Origin: Buchnera aphidicola (Periphyllus testudinaceus)
GTDB taxonomy: Bacteria; Pseudomonadota; Gammaproteobacteria; Enterobacterales; Enterobacteriaceae
Reading direction: 5' to 3'
NCBI RefSeq assembly: GCF_964059035.1
Contig: NZ_OZ060380.1
Span: forward strand, 372,001-436,000
Length of the DNA: 64,000 bases
Positions 32,333 through 42,550 of this stretch are shown one piece after another (within the stretch, counting starts at the first letter, position 1; each line of letters begins with the position of its first letter). The translations under genes were made by a program, and so were the position numbers. The notes beneath the pieces are model-generated. The model was not told the DNA's origin, searched no databases, and saw only the letters and a list, made by a program, of their open reading frames with translations.

Positions 32333-34441
32333 TTACTTATTTTTTTTTTCAATAATATCTTTAGAAATGTTATAAGGAGTTTCTGAATATTTTAAAAATT
32401 CCATTGAATACGATGCACGACCTTGAGTTTGAGAACGTAAATCTGTAGCATATCCAAACATTTCTGATAAAGGTACTAATGCTTTAATTAATTTTCTATA
32501 ATCTTTATCAATCATACTTTCAATAATTCCCCGACGACGATTTAAATCACCGATAACATCTCCCATATACTCTTCAGGAGTCTCTACTTCAACAATCATC
32601 ATTGGTTCTAATAAAATTGGTTTAGCTTGTTTAAATCCATTCTTAAAAGCAATAGAAGCTGCTAATTTAAATGCAATTTCTGAAGAATCTACATCATGAT
32701 AAGATCCATCATGTAATCTAATTCCAACATCTAAAACTGGATAACCTGCTAATGGACCAAATTTTAACTGCTCTTGTATTCCTTTATTTACTGCTGGTAT
32801 ATATTCTCCTGGAATAACACCTCCTTTAATATTATTAATAAATTCATATCCTTCTTTAGATCCTGGTTCTAAAGGAAAAATATCTATTACAACATGCCCA
32901 TATTGACCTCTTCCTCCAGATTGCTTAATATACTTTCCCTCTATATTTTTTACTTCTGCTCCAATAGTTTCTCTATATGCTACTTGAGGTTTTCCAATAT
33001 TTGCATCAACACTAAATTCTCTTTTCATGCGATCAATAATAATTTCTAAATGTAATTCTCCCATTCCTGCAATAATTGTTTGATTAGATTCTTGATCTGT
33101 CCATACTTTAAAAGATGGATCTTCTTTTGCTAATCTATTTAATGCTGTTCCCATTTTCTCTTGATCAACTTTTGTTTTAGGTTCTACAGCAATTGAAATA
33201 ACAGGTTCTGGAAATTCCATTTTTTCTAAAATTATAGGGTGTTCTTTATCACATAAAGTATCTCCTGTAACTACATCTTTTAAACCAATTGCAGCAGCTA
33301 TATCTCCTGCATATACTTCTTTTATTTCTTCTCTTTTATTAGCATGCATTTGAACAATTCTTCCTAAACGCTCACGTTTACATTTTATAGAATTTAAAAT
33401 CGTATCACCTGAACGTATCATACCTGAATATACTCTAAAAAATGTTAAATTTCCAACATAAGGATCAGTAGAAATTTTAAAAGCTAATGCAGAAAAAGGT
33501 TCTGTATCTTTAGATTTTCTTGTAATCACGCAATTTTTTTTAATATTTGAAATACCTTTTACGCAATTTACATCTATAGGAGATGGTAAATAATCAACAA
33601 TAGCATCTAATAAAGCTTGAACTCCTTTATTTTTAAAAGCAGAACCACAAGTAACTAAAACAACTTCATTTTTTAAAGATTTTTCTCTTAACACTAATTT
33701 AATTTCATCTTCAGTAAAAGGCTCTTCATTAAAATACTTTTCCATAAATTTTTCATCTGAATCTGCCACTAATTCAATTATTTTTTGATTCCATTTTTTA
33801 GATTCTTTTAATAAATGAGAAGGAATTTTTTTATAAATAAAAGAAATTCCTTGATCTTCTTCTTTCCAATGTATTGCTTTCATTTTAATTAAATCTATAA
33901 TTCCAACAAAATTTTCTTCTGATCCTATAGATAACTGAATTGGAATAGGATTTGCTCCTAATCTAACTTTAATTTGATTGACTACTTCTAAAAAATTTGC
34001 TCCTAATCTATCCATTTTATTTATAAAAGCAATTCTTGGAACATTATATTTATTAGCCTGTCTCCAAACCGTTTCAGATTGAGGTTGAACTCCTCCAACA
34101 GCACAATACACCATAACAACACCATCTAATACTCTCATAGATCTTTCTACTTCTATTGTAAAATCTACATGACCAGGAGTATCTATAATATTTATTCTAT
34201 GAGAAGAAAACTGATTTGCCATACCAGACCAAAATGTTGTAGTTGCTGCAGAAGTAATAGTGATTCCTCTTTCTTGTTCCTGCTCCATCCAATCCATAGT
34301 TGCAGCTCCATCATGAACTTCTCCTATTTTATGATTTACTCCTGTATAAAATAAAATTCTTTCAGTTGTAGTTGTTTTACCAGCATCTATATGTGCACTA
34401 ATTCCAATATTTCTATAGTTTTCAATCGATGTAAAACGCAA
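32333..34441 (-). CDS. fusA: Elongation factor G (TTG start)
   Basis: This translocase has about 702 residues (704 in E. coli). The N-terminus [20 protein letters not shown] contains the P-loop [16 protein letters not shown] and NKMDRLGA follow. I place the start at TTG 34441-34439, which fits the family length and has AAGGAAAA at 34454-34447 as ribosome binding site. The nearest ATG (34483) lies inside rpsG and would add 14 unrelated residues. It lies in the str operon, 22 bases after rpsG. Confidence 0.93.
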   Translation of the reverse strand: MRFTSIENYRNIGISAHIDAGKTTTTERILFYTGVNHKIGEVHDGAATMDWMEQEQERGITITSAATTTFWSGMANQFSSHRINIIDTPGHVDFTIEVERSMRVLDGVVMVYCAVGGVQPQSETVWRQANKYNVPRIAFINKMDRLGANFLEVVNQIKVRLGANPIPIQLSIGSEENFVGIIDLIKMKAIHWKEEDQGISFIYKKIPSHLLKESKKWNQKIIELVADSDEKFMEKYFNEEPFTEDEIKLVLREKSLKNEVVLVTCGSAFKNKGVQALLDAIVDYLPSPIDVNCVKGISNIKKNCVITRKSKDTEPFSALAFKISTDPYVGNLTFFRVYSGMIRSGDTILNSIKCKRERLGRIVQMHANKREEIKEVYAGDIAAAIGLKDVVTGDTLCDKEHPIILEKMEFPEPVISIAVEPKTKVDQEKMGTALNRLAKEDPSFKVWTDQESNQTIIAGMGELHLEIIIDRMKREFSVDANIGKPQVAYRETIGAEVKNIEGKYIKQSGGRGQYGHVVIDIFPLEPGSKEGYEFINNIKGGVIPGEYIPAVNKGIQEQLKFGPLAGYPVLDVGIRLHDGSYHDVDSSEIAFKLAASIAFKNGFKQAKPILLEPMMIVEVETPEEYMGDVIGDLNRRRGIIESMIDKDYRKLIKALVPLSEMFGYATDLRSQTQGRASYSMEFLKYSETPYNISKDIIEKKNK

Positions 34442-34463
34442 CTTAATTTTCCTTATTTTTAAA

Positions 34464-34934
34464 TTACCATCTATAATGAGCAAAAGCTTTATTAACTTCT
34501 GCTGTTTTATGTACTTCTTCTTTTTTCTTTACAGCATTTCCTTTATTTGATAAAGCATCATAAAGTTCATTAAATAATCTAATAGACATAGATTTATCTG
34601 TGCGTTTTCTAGCAGATTCTATAATCCATCTCATAGCTAATGTATTTCTTCGTACTGGTCGAACTTCTATAGGAACTTGATATGTAGATCCTCCAACTCT
34701 TCTAGATTTAACCTCTACAACAGGACGAACTTTTTCAAGTGCGCTTTCAAAAGAATCTAATGAATTTTTTCCTGTTTTTTTCGATAATTCTTTTAAAGCA
34801 CTATAAACTATAACTTCGGAAATAGATTTTTTTCCATCAACCATTAATATATTAATAAATTTACTTAAAAGTTCAGAAGAAAATTTTGGATCCGGCAATA
34901 TTTTTCTTGAACCAATTACTTTACGACGTGGCAT
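34464..34934 (-). CDS. rpsG: Ribosomal protein S7
   Basis: At 156 residues, it has [46 protein letters not shown] and the C-terminal [20 protein letters not shown]. It nucleates the 30S head and in E. coli represses the str operon. It lies between rpsL and fusA. Confidence 0.98.
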   Translation of the reverse strand: MPRRKVIGSRKILPDPKFSSELLSKFINILMVDGKKSISEVIVYSALKELSKKTGKNSLDSFESALEKVRPVVEVKSRRVGGSTYQVPIEVRPVRRNTLAMRWIIESARKRTDKSMSIRLFNELYDALSNKGNAVKKKEEVHKTAEVNKAFAHYRW

Positions 34935-34977
34935 AATTTTTTTCCTCGAAAAAATTTTTATAAAAATTTAATAAAAA

Positions 34978-35352
34978 TTAAGTTTTTTTCTTTTTAACTC
35001 CATATTTAGAACGACCATTTTGTCTATCTTTTACTCCTGAACAATCTAAAGCCCCTCTAACAATATGATATCTTACTCCTGGTAAATCTTTTACTCTACC
35101 TCCACGAATTAAAATTACAGAATGTTCTTGTAAATTATGACCTTCTCCTCCTATATAAGCTGTTACTTCTAATCCATTTGTCAATCTAACCCGACAAACC
35201 TTTCTAAGAGCTGAATTTGGTTTTTTAGGCGTAGTGGTATAAACCCTTAAACATACTCCTCTTTTTTGTGGGCATTTTCCTAAAGCTGGAACATTACTTT
35301 TTAAATTTTTTTTTAATCTATTTTTACGAACTAATTGATTAATAGTTACCAT
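34978..35352 (-). CDS. rpsL: Ribosomal protein S12
   Basis: At 124 residues, as in E. coli, it has [19 protein letters not shown] and [15 protein letters not shown], then the [20 protein letters not shown] loop. The Lys residues that streptomycin-resistance mutations change are wild type. It is part of the decoding centre. It is the first gene of the str operon, following tusB. Confidence 0.98.
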   Translation of the reverse strand: MVTINQLVRKNRLKKNLKSNVPALGKCPQKRGVCLRVYTTTPKKPNSALRKVCRVRLTNGLEVTAYIGGEGHNLQEHSVILIRGGRVKDLPGVRYHIVRGALDCSGVKDRQNGRSKYGVKKKKT

Positions 35353-35422
35353 AATTTATATCCCTTTCTATGAATATATTAATTTTTTTTTAAATATATC
35401 TTTATGAAAATTATTTTATTAA

Positions 35423-35713
35423 TTACCAAACAACTTGTTGTTTATGATATTCTGTTAAATAAACAAAATATTTATAATTTATAGGAATAAAAAACTTAGA
35501 TACTTTTGAAAATAAAATACCACGAGCTTTTAAATCATTTAACAAAACATAATTTTTTTTTTTTTTAAGAAATTTATTTTTTAAAAAAATATTTTTTTTT
35601 ACCGAAATTAATACTCCATCTTGTAAAGCAAGAAAATCATCTTTTTTTGTAAAAATATTTTTTAATAAAATTAAATTACTTTTAAATGGAGATTGCATCA
35701 ATGTATGTAACAT
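35423..35713 (-). CDS. tusB: Sulfur relay protein TusB (DsrH-like)
   Basis: This 96-residue protein (95 in E. coli) matches TusB, with MLHTLMQSPFKSNL at the start, LQDGVLIS, LNDLKARG and the C-terminal YHKQQVVW end. TusBCD passes sulfur from TusA to TusE and MnmA for 2-thiouridine at tRNA position 34. The order tusD-tusC-tusB-rpsL is as in E. coli. Confidence 0.9.
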   Translation of the reverse strand: MLHTLMQSPFKSNLILLKNIFTKKDDFLALQDGVLISVKKNIFLKNKFLKKKKNYVLLNDLKARGILFSKVSKFFIPINYKYFVYLTEYHKQQVVW

Positions 35714-35725
35714 AAATTATCATCC

Positions 35726-36085
35726 TTAAAAATTTAATATATGATCAAAATTTGATAATTTTTTAAATAAAATATCTGTTTCTAAAATCTTTACAGTAAA
35801 TGAAAAATTATAAATATTAAATAAACCTCTACTTTGTAAAGAAATTTGATCACAATAAAATTTTTTTACACCTAAAATTTTTAACATTTTAAATTTTTTT
35901 GTATAATCAAATATCTTAATATATTTAGGATTTTTATACTTTAATATTTGAAATACTCCATCACCAATAAAAAAAATCTCTATTTTTTTAGTACAAGATG
36001 TTAAAGAAAGAGCGCAATCTAAACCATCTTGACCTAAAATATTTCCATATGGTGAATGAGAAAAAATAATAGCAATAGTTTTCAT
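35726..36085 (-). CDS. tusC: Sulfur relay protein TusC (DsrF-like)
   Basis: This 119-residue protein, of E. coli length, has the DsrE/F fold pattern. It shows KTIAIIFSHSPYGNILGQDGLDCAL at the start (in segments), then IFFIGDGVFQIL and KKFYCDQISLQSRGL. It is a structural member of the TusBCD hexamer. It lies 12 bases from tusB. Confidence 0.92.
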   Translation of the reverse strand: MKTIAIIFSHSPYGNILGQDGLDCALSLTSCTKKIEIFFIGDGVFQILKYKNPKYIKIFDYTKKFKMLKILGVKKFYCDQISLQSRGLFNIYNFSFTVKILETDILFKKLSNFDHILNF

Positions 36086-36114
36086 AATAAAAAATAATAA
36101 ATTTTTTTAAACAA

Positions 36115-36504
36115 TTAAAATTGTATTACGCGATCAGATTTTTGAATATCTCTAGATAATTTCTCTAAACTGGAAATTTTAAAAAAAATATCTAAATTTC
36201 CTTCTAAAATTTTTTGATTGCATGTTTCTTTTACACCAATAATACCACGTCTTAACGCTGCACTAAAACAAACATTTAATCTAACTTTATTTTTTAAACT
36301 AAAAATTCTCCATTTTTTTCTTATATCATATTCATGAACATCAGGAGATAAAAATTTATTAGCATTTAAAACACCATTACTAATAAAAAAAACGCTTTTT
36401 ATAAAATGTGAATTTTTTAAAATTAAAGCACGAGAAAACAAAAGAGCGCTTATAGAATTTTCTTTTCCATATGCTGAGCTTTTTACAATAATAGTATAAA
36501 TCAA
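36115..36504 (-). CDS. tusD: Sulfur relay protein TusD (DsrE-like)
   Basis: This 129-residue protein (128 in E. coli) has the active cysteine kept at C79 in LNVCFSAALRRG (E. coli C78). It starts MIYTIIVKSSAYG, and has FISNGVLNAN and the C-terminal SDRVIQF. It accepts sulfur within TusBCD. Retention of the whole relay implies that 2-thiolation of tRNA-Glu, Gln and Lys is still needed, which fits the A-ending codon bias. Confidence 0.94.
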   Translation of the reverse strand: MIYTIIVKSSAYGKENSISALLFSRALILKNSHFIKSVFFISNGVLNANKFLSPDVHEYDIRKKWRIFSLKNKVRLNVCFSAALRRGIIGVKETCNQKILEGNLDIFFKISSLEKLSRDIQKSDRVIQF

Positions 36505-36741
36505 AAAAAAATCTCCTAATAAATATGTTATATATTTAATATAAAATTTTATATATTTAAAAAAAAATGTTTTTTTAAATTTAAAAATCTAATTTAAAAA
36601 AAATTCTTTATAAAAATATTTATATAAAAACTTTTAATAAAATTAAATTTTGTATATTTTATATATAAATATCTATAAAAAATATACTAATCTTAAAAAT
36701 AAAAATAAACATTCAAATTAACGAAATTATTTTAAAAAACT

Positions 36742-37908
36742 ATGATATATAAAAATCGTATTAAATTAACTTGCATTAGTTTTCTCTCATATGCCTTAAT
36801 GGGTGCATTAATAACTGTTACTGGATTAGTCATACAAAATATTTCTTCTCAATTTAAAATTCCTATTTCAGAAGCAAGCACGGTTTTTAATTTTTTAAAT
36901 CTTGGAATTTTAATATCAATATTCTGTAGTTCGTGGTTTCTTGAATTATTTCCACTAAAACAACAATTTGATTACGGATTAATTATAACTACTTTGGCAA
37001 TTATTTTATCAATTTTATCTAAAAATTTAATAATTTTTTCTATTAGTATATTATTTTTTGGATTAGTTAGTGGTATGGTTTTATCAATAGGCACATTTTT
37101 AATAACAAATTTATATCATGGACAAGAAAGAGCTAAAAAAATGCTATTAACTGATTCATTTTTTAGCATATCAGGAATAATTTTTCCAATTATTAACATC
37201 TTTTTCATCGCTCATAATATTCCATGGAACTATATATATTGTTTAATTGGTTGCATTTATTTCATAATTTTTATTTTTTCAAAACTTATGATTTTGCCTG
37301 AATTTATGAAAAATGAAATGCAAGCATATCATATAAATAATCAATCAAATAAATTAAATGTAAATATATTTCTTTTATATATTGCAGCTTTAATATATAT
37401 TTTAGGACAATTAGGATTTTTATCTTGGATTCCTGAATATTCTGCAAAATATCTTTATATAAATATGAAACAATCCAGTAAAATAATTAGTAGTTTTTGG
37501 TTTAGTTATATGATTGGAATGTGGTTCTTTAGTTATTTTCTTAAATTTTATAATTTTAAAAAAATTATTATTTTTTTATCTGGAATCTCTACTTTAATTA
37601 TGTTTTGTTTTATTCAAAATACAAACTATCCACTAGCATTATTTTTAATTTCTTTATTAGGATTTTTTTCTAGTCCTATTTATGGAATAATAATTACTCT
37701 TGCTTCTATTCAAACTATAAAACCTTCTCCAAAAATTATTAATTTTACTCTTCTTTTTGGAACTATTGGAACCTTACTAACATTCCTTGTAACTTCCCCA
37801 ATCGTAAAATTTCAAGGAGTTAAATCAGCACTTATTGCTTCTAATATTTTTTATTTTCTAATTTTTTTAATATTTATTTTATTTAAATATAAAAAAATAA
37901 AAGAATAA
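36742..37908 (+). CDS. tsgA: TsgA family MFS transporter
   Basis: This is a twelve-helix major facilitator of 388 residues (393 in E. coli TsgA). It aligns throughout: NRIKLTCISFLSYALMGALI, LNLGILISIF, VSGMVLSIGTFLITNLYHGQ, ILGQLGFLSWIPEYSAKYL, WFSYMIGMWFFSYFL, GFFSSPIYGIIITLASIQT. The substrate is unknown. It lies in the tusD-tsgA neighbourhood shared with enterobacteria and is divergent from tusD with a 237-base gap. The conservation of charged loop positions suggests it is functional. Confidence 0.9.
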   Translation: MIYKNRIKLTCISFLSYALMGALITVTGLVIQNISSQFKIPISEASTVFNFLNLGILISIFCSSWFLELFPLKQQFDYGLIITTLAIILSILSKNLIIFSISILFFGLVSGMVLSIGTFLITNLYHGQERAKKMLLTDSFFSISGIIFPIINIFFIAHNIPWNYIYCLIGCIYFIIFIFSKLMILPEFMKNEMQAYHINNQSNKLNVNIFLLYIAALIYILGQLGFLSWIPEYSAKYLYINMKQSSKIISSFWFSYMIGMWFFSYFLKFYNFKKIIIFLSGISTLIMFCFIQNTNYPLALFLISLLGFFSSPIYGIIITLASIQTIKPSPKIINFTLLFGTIGTLLTFLVTSPIVKFQGVKSALIASNIFYFLIFLIFILFKYKKIKE

Positions 37909-37923
37909 AAAATTTTTAAAGAT

Positions 37924-37967
37924 ATTTTTATATATTTTAATAAATACTTATTAAAATATATAAAGAT
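37924..37967. terminator. Probable bidirectional terminator between tsgA and trpS
   Basis: A 17-bp perfect A/T stem (37927-37943 with 37948-37964) has a 4-base ATAC loop and extends a few more pairs after one mismatch. It lies between two convergent genes, 16 bases past tsgA. Being A/T only it could arise by chance, but its length and position favour a terminator role. Confidence 0.55.
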
Positions 37968-37974
37968 AAAAAAA

Positions 37975-38991
37975 TTACAACTTTTCTAAAAAACCTAAAC
38001 TATCATATACACTATTTAAAGTTTTTTTAGCTATCTTTGAAGCTTTTTTTGCTCCTTTAAAAGATATATTTTTTAAAAATTCTTCATCTTTTCTATAAAT
38101 AAAAAACTTTTTTTGAATTTTTATAATATGCTTATTTAAAATATTAAATACTTCTTTTTTTAAATATATATAAGATTTTCCTAAAAAATACTCTTCTAAT
38201 TTACATATAGATTTTCCACTTAAAGTTGAAAGAATTACTAATAAATTTGAAATTCCTGGTTTATTTATTGTATCAAAAATAATTTTAGAAGGAGAATCAG
38301 AATCTGTAATAGAAGATTGAATTTTTTTAAAAATTTCTTTTGGATTTTCTAATAAAAATATTACATTTTTTTTATTAAAATCAGATTTTGACATTTTTTT
38401 ATTTGGTTCAATTAAAGACATAATTTTAGAACCAAAATTGTGTATTAATACATTAGGAATTTTAAATACTTTTTTGTAAAAAGAATTAAATCGTATAGCT
38501 ATATTTCTAGTTAATTCAATATGTTGTTTTTGATCTTTTCCTACATGAACTAGATCTGTTTGATACAACAAAATATCAGAAGCCATTAAAGTAGGATAAT
38601 TCAATAATCCTGCATTAATTTTTTTAGTAACATTTGTTAATTTATTTTTAAATTGAGTCATTCTTAACAATTCTTTATAATACGTACTACAATTTAATAT
38701 CCAATTTAATTCAGAATGTTCATGCACCGATGATTGTATAAAAATAATACTTTTATGTGGATCTACTCCGCATGCTAAATACAATGCTAAAGTATCTAAA
38801 ATAGATTTTCTTTTATATAAATTATCTTCTTTATTAAGAGACGTTAAAGAATGCAAATCTGCTACACAAAAAATACATTTATATTTTTTTTGCATTTCTT
38901 TCCAATGTCTTAAAACACTAATATAATTCCCTATAGTTAAATGACCCGAAGGTTGAATGGCACTAAATACTGTTAATTTTTTTTTATTCAT
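37975..38991 (-). CDS. trpS: Tryptophanyl-tRNA synthetase
   Basis: This 338-residue class I synthetase (334 in E. coli) has the HIGH-like PSGHLTIGNYI at about 14-24 and KKMSKSDFN near 198. DLHSLT and the VGKDQKQHIELTR segment are conserved. The order trpS-rpe-aroB-aroK follows E. coli, with gph, dam and damX missing. Confidence 0.97.
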   Translation of the reverse strand: MNKKKLTVFSAIQPSGHLTIGNYISVLRHWKEMQKKYKCIFCVADLHSLTSLNKEDNLYKRKSILDTLALYLACGVDPHKSIIFIQSSVHEHSELNWILNCSTYYKELLRMTQFKNKLTNVTKKINAGLLNYPTLMASDILLYQTDLVHVGKDQKQHIELTRNIAIRFNSFYKKVFKIPNVLIHNFGSKIMSLIEPNKKMSKSDFNKKNVIFLLENPKEIFKKIQSSITDSDSPSKIIFDTINKPGISNLLVILSTLSGKSICKLEEYFLGKSYIYLKKEVFNILNKHIIKIQKKFFIYRKDEEFLKNISFKGAKKASKIAKKTLNSVYDSLGFLEKL

Positions 38992-39026
38992 TATTTTAAG
39001 ATCTCAAAATTTTTTAAAATATAAAA

Positions 39027-39710
39027 TTATACAACTAAATTCTTAAAATCAATTATAGAATTTTTTATTTTATGAATAACAGATTTATAACTTGAATTAC
39101 GAAATATATACGATCCAATAACAAAAATATTCACACCTAATTTTAATAAAGGATAAATATGACAAAATTTTATACCTCCATCAACAGAAATAGAAATATT
39201 TCGATTACTTCTCAATATTTTTTTCTTTACTGCTTGAACTTTTTTATAAGTATTAGATATAAATTTTTGATTCGAAAACCCAGGGTCTACAGACATTATT
39301 AATATAATATCTAATTTATCTATAATATCATCAAGAAAATCAATTGATATAGCTGGATTAATAGCTACACCTACTTTACATCCATTTTCTTTAATAAGAT
39401 CTAGTGTTCTATTAAGATGATAAGTAGATTCTGGATGAATAGTTATTATACTTGCTCCTGATTTCGCAAATAAAGGAATTAAACTATCTACTGGTTTTGC
39501 CATAATATGTACATCAATTGGCGAAGAAATATTATAATCTCTAATAGATTTTAAAACCATAGGTCCAAAAGTTAAATTCGGAACATAATGATTATCCATA
39601 ACATCAAAATGAATCATATCAGCGCCAAATTTTAAAACATTTTTTATTTCTTTTCCTAAAATACAAAAATTTGCCGATAAAATAGAAGGAGACAAAAGAA
39701 CTTTATTCAT
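39027..39710 (-). CDS. rpe: Ribulose-phosphate 3-epimerase
   Basis: The ATG at 39710 gives 227 residues starting MNKVLLSPSILSANF, close to E. coli Rpe (225). An upstream in-frame TTG (39722) is less likely. The TIM barrel's metal and catalytic residues are in MIHFDVMDNHYVPNLTFG, DVHIMAKP and SVDGGIK. It interconverts ribulose-5-P and xylulose-5-P in the pentose phosphate path, feeding erythrose-4-P to the shikimate path next door. Confidence 0.95.
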   Translation of the reverse strand: MNKVLLSPSILSANFCILGKEIKNVLKFGADMIHFDVMDNHYVPNLTFGPMVLKSIRDYNISSPIDVHIMAKPVDSLIPLFAKSGASIITIHPESTYHLNRTLDLIKENGCKVGVAINPAISIDFLDDIIDKLDIILIMSVDPGFSNQKFISNTYKKVQAVKKKILRSNRNISISVDGGIKFCHIYPLLKLGVNIFVIGSYIFRNSSYKSVIHKIKNSIIDFKNLVV

Positions 39711-39763
39711 ATCTTTTAACAACCAATTAAAATATAATTAATCATAAAAAATTTAAAAACTAC

Positions 39764-40861
39764 TTAAATTTTATTTTTTAAAGAATTTGTTACTGCAGAA
39801 AAAATTATTTTTTCAGTAACATTATCATATATTTTTACAACGCCTATTTTATAAGGCAAAATTAAACGTATATTTCCAAAAATATTTTTTTTATCTTTCT
39901 TCATATAAAAAATATATTTTTTTAAAGGCATATCATATGGAGGAATCACAGGTAAATTAAATTTCTTTAATAAAGAAATAATTCTATTAATATTTTTATT
40001 ATTCAAAAATCCAAAAATTTCTGAAGTTCTTGAAGCAATAACCATTCCAATCGATACAGCTTCTCCATGTAATATATTTTTATAACCAAGATATGATTCA
40101 ATAGCATGACCATAAGTATGACCAAAATTTAACAATGCTCGACAACCATGTTCTTTTTCATCTATAGAAATAACTTTTGCTTTTAATTGACAGCATCTTT
40201 TAATACAATAAAATAAACATTTTTTATTTAATTTTATTAAATTAAGAAAATTATTTTCTAACCATAAAAAAAATTTTTTATCAAAAATAATCGAATATTT
40301 TACAACTTCAGAAAAACCAGAAAATAATTCTTTTTTTGGTAAAGTAGATAAAAATAATAAATCAATAATAACATTTTTAGGTTGAAAAAAAGTTCCAATC
40401 ATATTTTTTCCTAAAATATGATTTACTCCAGTTTTTCCACCAACAGAAGCATCTACTTGTGAAAGTAAAGTAGTAGGAATTTGTATAAATTCTATACCTC
40501 TTTGATAAATAGAAGCAACAAATCCTGTAATATCACCGATTACTCCACCTCCAAAAGCAATTAAAACTGTATCTCTTCCACAATTTTTTTTTAAAAGTTC
40601 TGTAATAATATAATTTACTTCTTTTAAAGATTTAAAACGTTCACCATCAGGTATAGAAATAATTTCAATATAAATTTTATGTATTTTAAAAATTTTTATT
40701 ATTTTTTTTACCCAAATATTTAATAAAGTTGAATTCGTTATTAAAATATATCGTTTATTTTTTTTAAAATAAGAAAATATATCATTATTATTAAAAATAT
40801 CTATACCAATAATAATTGGATAACTTTTTTCTTGAAGAGGAATAATAAATTTTTTTAACAT
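39764..40861 (-). CDS. aroB: 3-Dehydroquinate synthase
   Basis: At 365 residues (362 in E. coli), the NAD-binding and active site parts are GGGVIGDITGFVASIYQRG, IPTTLLSQVDASVGGKTGVN and HGEAVSIGM. It catalyses step 2 of the shikimate path. It is paired with aroK 38 bases upstream, as in E. coli, and is consistent with aromatic amino acid provision. Confidence 0.97.
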   Translation of the reverse strand: MLKKFIIPLQEKSYPIIIGIDIFNNNDIFSYFKKNKRYILITNSTLLNIWVKKIIKIFKIHKIYIEIISIPDGERFKSLKEVNYIITELLKKNCGRDTVLIAFGGGVIGDITGFVASIYQRGIEFIQIPTTLLSQVDASVGGKTGVNHILGKNMIGTFFQPKNVIIDLLFLSTLPKKELFSGFSEVVKYSIIFDKKFFLWLENNFLNLIKLNKKCLFYCIKRCCQLKAKVISIDEKEHGCRALLNFGHTYGHAIESYLGYKNILHGEAVSIGMVIASRTSEIFGFLNNKNINRIISLLKKFNLPVIPPYDMPLKKYIFYMKKDKKNIFGNIRLILPYKIGVVKIYDNVTEKIIFSAVTNSLKNKI

Positions 40862-40899
40862 AGTTTTTCACTTAAAAGTTTGTTTTATTAAATAAATCA

Positions 40900-41412
40900 T
40901 TATAAATTTAATGATTTAATTATATTTTTAACAATAGTCTGAGCGCTATAATTATCTGCATTAATAATAATATCAGAAATATTTTTATAAAAATGATTAC
41001 GTTCATTTTTTAATTTTTTTAAAGTATATTCTAAAGAATTTTTAGTATGTAATAATGGCCTATTTTTATCTTTTCTTGTACGAATTAATTGTTTTTGAAT
41101 TGTTATTTTTAAATAAATAACTATTCCATATGAAGTTAAACATCTTCTATTCTCACTAGAAATCACAGAACCACCTCCAGTAGCTAAAACAATTCCTTTT
41201 TTATGAGTTAACTCATAAATAATTCTAGATTCTCTTTTTCTAAAACCTTTTTCTCCCTCTACATCAAAAACCCAATTAATATCTGCTCCAGTTCTTTTTT
41301 CAATTTCTTCATCAGAATCATAAAATTTCATTTTAAGTTGTTTTGCTAAATTTCTTCCTACTGTACTTTTTCCTGCTCCCATCGGACCTACTAAAAATAA
41401 ATTTTTTTTCAT
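40900..41412 (-). CDS. aroK: Shikimate kinase I
   Basis: At 170 residues (173 in E. coli AroK), the P-loop GPMGAGKST is at 9-17, DSDEEIEKRTG has the shikimate-binding Asp, and GGGSV and the DKNRPLL lid are present. It phosphorylates shikimate. It is first in the aroK-aroB-rpe-trpS cluster. No other shikimate kinase is in the window. Confidence 0.97.
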   Translation of the reverse strand: MKKNLFLVGPMGAGKSTVGRNLAKQLKMKFYDSDEEIEKRTGADINWVFDVEGEKGFRKRESRIIYELTHKKGIVLATGGGSVISSENRRCLTSYGIVIYLKITIQKQLIRTRKDKNRPLLHTKNSLEYTLKKLKNERNHFYKNISDIIINADNYSAQTIVKNIIKSLNL

Positions 41413-41615
41413 ATTAATTTTTCTATAAAAATAGATAAGTGAATAATAATTTGTTATTTTAAATTTATTATAAAAAATAAGAAAATTGTTAAAAAATAAA
41501 AATAAATTTTATGAAAAATAATTTTAAAAAATTAAAAATATTTAAAAAATATTTATATTCTTTAATAAGAATAATTTACAAAAACCAAAAATTAAGTTTA
41601 TTTTTTATAAAAAAC

Positions 41616-41643
41616 TTGACGTTTTTATTTTTTTTATTAAAAT
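41616..41643 (+). promoter_or_regulatory. Sigma-70 promoter of tRNA-Ser
   Basis: TTGACG (41616-41621) and TAAAAT (41638-41643) are 16 bases apart and end 25 bases before tRNA-Ser. The arrangement matches the rRNA-unit promoter (TTGACT, 16 bases, TAAAAT), which strengthens both calls. Confidence 0.65.
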
Positions 41644-41668
41644 AATAATAATAAAATTGTAAAAAAAT

Positions 41669-41753
41669 GGTGAAATGTCCGAGTGGCTTAAGGAGCACGC
41701 CTGGAAAGCGTGTATACGGAAACGTATCAAGGGTTCGAATCCCTTTTTCACCA
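41669..41753 (+). tRNA. tRNA-Ser (anticodon GGA)
   Basis: This class II tRNA has 85 bases. The acceptor GGTGAAA pairs with TTTCACC. The anticodon GGA is in CTGGAAA, the long variable arm is TATACGGAAACGTATCA, and the T arm holds GGTTCGAATCC. CCA is not encoded. It reads UCC and UCU. Confidence 0.97.
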
Positions 41754-41807
41754 AATATAATAAAAAAATATTAAAAACAATATAATTATTATTTTATTTT
41801 ATATCAA

Positions 41808-42515
41808 TTATTTAATAGACAATTCTAAAGCTAAAATAATAGAATCATTAAGAGTATTTTCTCGATCTTTAAAAGAAATACTTTTTTTGCTAAAAATACA
41901 ATCAGAAACTGTACAAATTGATACTGTTTGAAAATTTAATTCAGATGATAAACTGTATAAACCAGATGTTTCCATATCTATTGCAAGAATTCCAAAATTT
42001 TTTATTAAATTATAAAAAGAATCACTCTTTCCATAAAAAGAATCAGTAGAAAAAATGTTTCCAATATGAATTTTAAAATTATATTTTTTTGCAATATTAT
42101 AAGTATTTTTCAACATATTAAAAGTAGCAGTAGATGAAAAATCATAATTTTTAAAACGTAATCGATTCATAGAAGAATCAGTTGATGCTCCTATAGCAAC
42201 TACGATATCTCGCATTTTAATATTTTTACTAATTTTTCCACACGTCCCTAAACGAATAATTTTTTTAACATTATAATTAAAAAATAACTCTCGTATATAA
42301 ATAGATAAAGAAGGTATTCCCATTCCATGACTCATTAAAGAAACTTTTTTATTTTTATAAAATCCAGTATAACCCAACATTAATCGAACATTATTAATCT
42401 TAATAGAATTTTTTAAAAAATTTTTAGCTATATATTTTATTCTTAATGGATCTCCTGATATTATCACTACTTCTGAAAAATCAGAAATTTTAGAATTCAT
42501 GTGCGGAGTAATCAT
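41808..42515 (-). CDS. deoD: Purine-nucleoside phosphorylase DeoD
   Basis: At 235 residues (239 in E. coli), it splits purine nucleosides to base and ribose-1-P. It starts with TPHMNSKISDFSEVVIISGDP, and keeps HGMGIPSLSIY, the AIDMETSGLY nucleoside site with Glu, and the catalytic Asp in TVSDCI. It lies next to deoB as in the E. coli deo operon, whose pyrimidine members deoC and deoA are absent here. Confidence 0.95.
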   Translation of the reverse strand: MITPHMNSKISDFSEVVIISGDPLRIKYIAKNFLKNSIKINNVRLMLGYTGFYKNKKVSLMSHGMGIPSLSIYIRELFFNYNVKKIIRLGTCGKISKNIKMRDIVVAIGASTDSSMNRLRFKNYDFSSTATFNMLKNTYNIAKKYNFKIHIGNIFSTDSFYGKSDSFYNLIKNFGILAIDMETSGLYSLSSELNFQTVSICTVSDCIFSKKSISFKDRENTLNDSIILALELSIK

Positions 42516-42550
42516 ATTTTAAACGCCCTATATTAAAACTTATAATAAAA

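Noticed and set aside
34441..34483. ATG start for fusA inside rpsG
   Set aside because: It would add 14 residues with no counterpart in EF-G; the TTG at 34441 has a good ribosome binding site and the right length.
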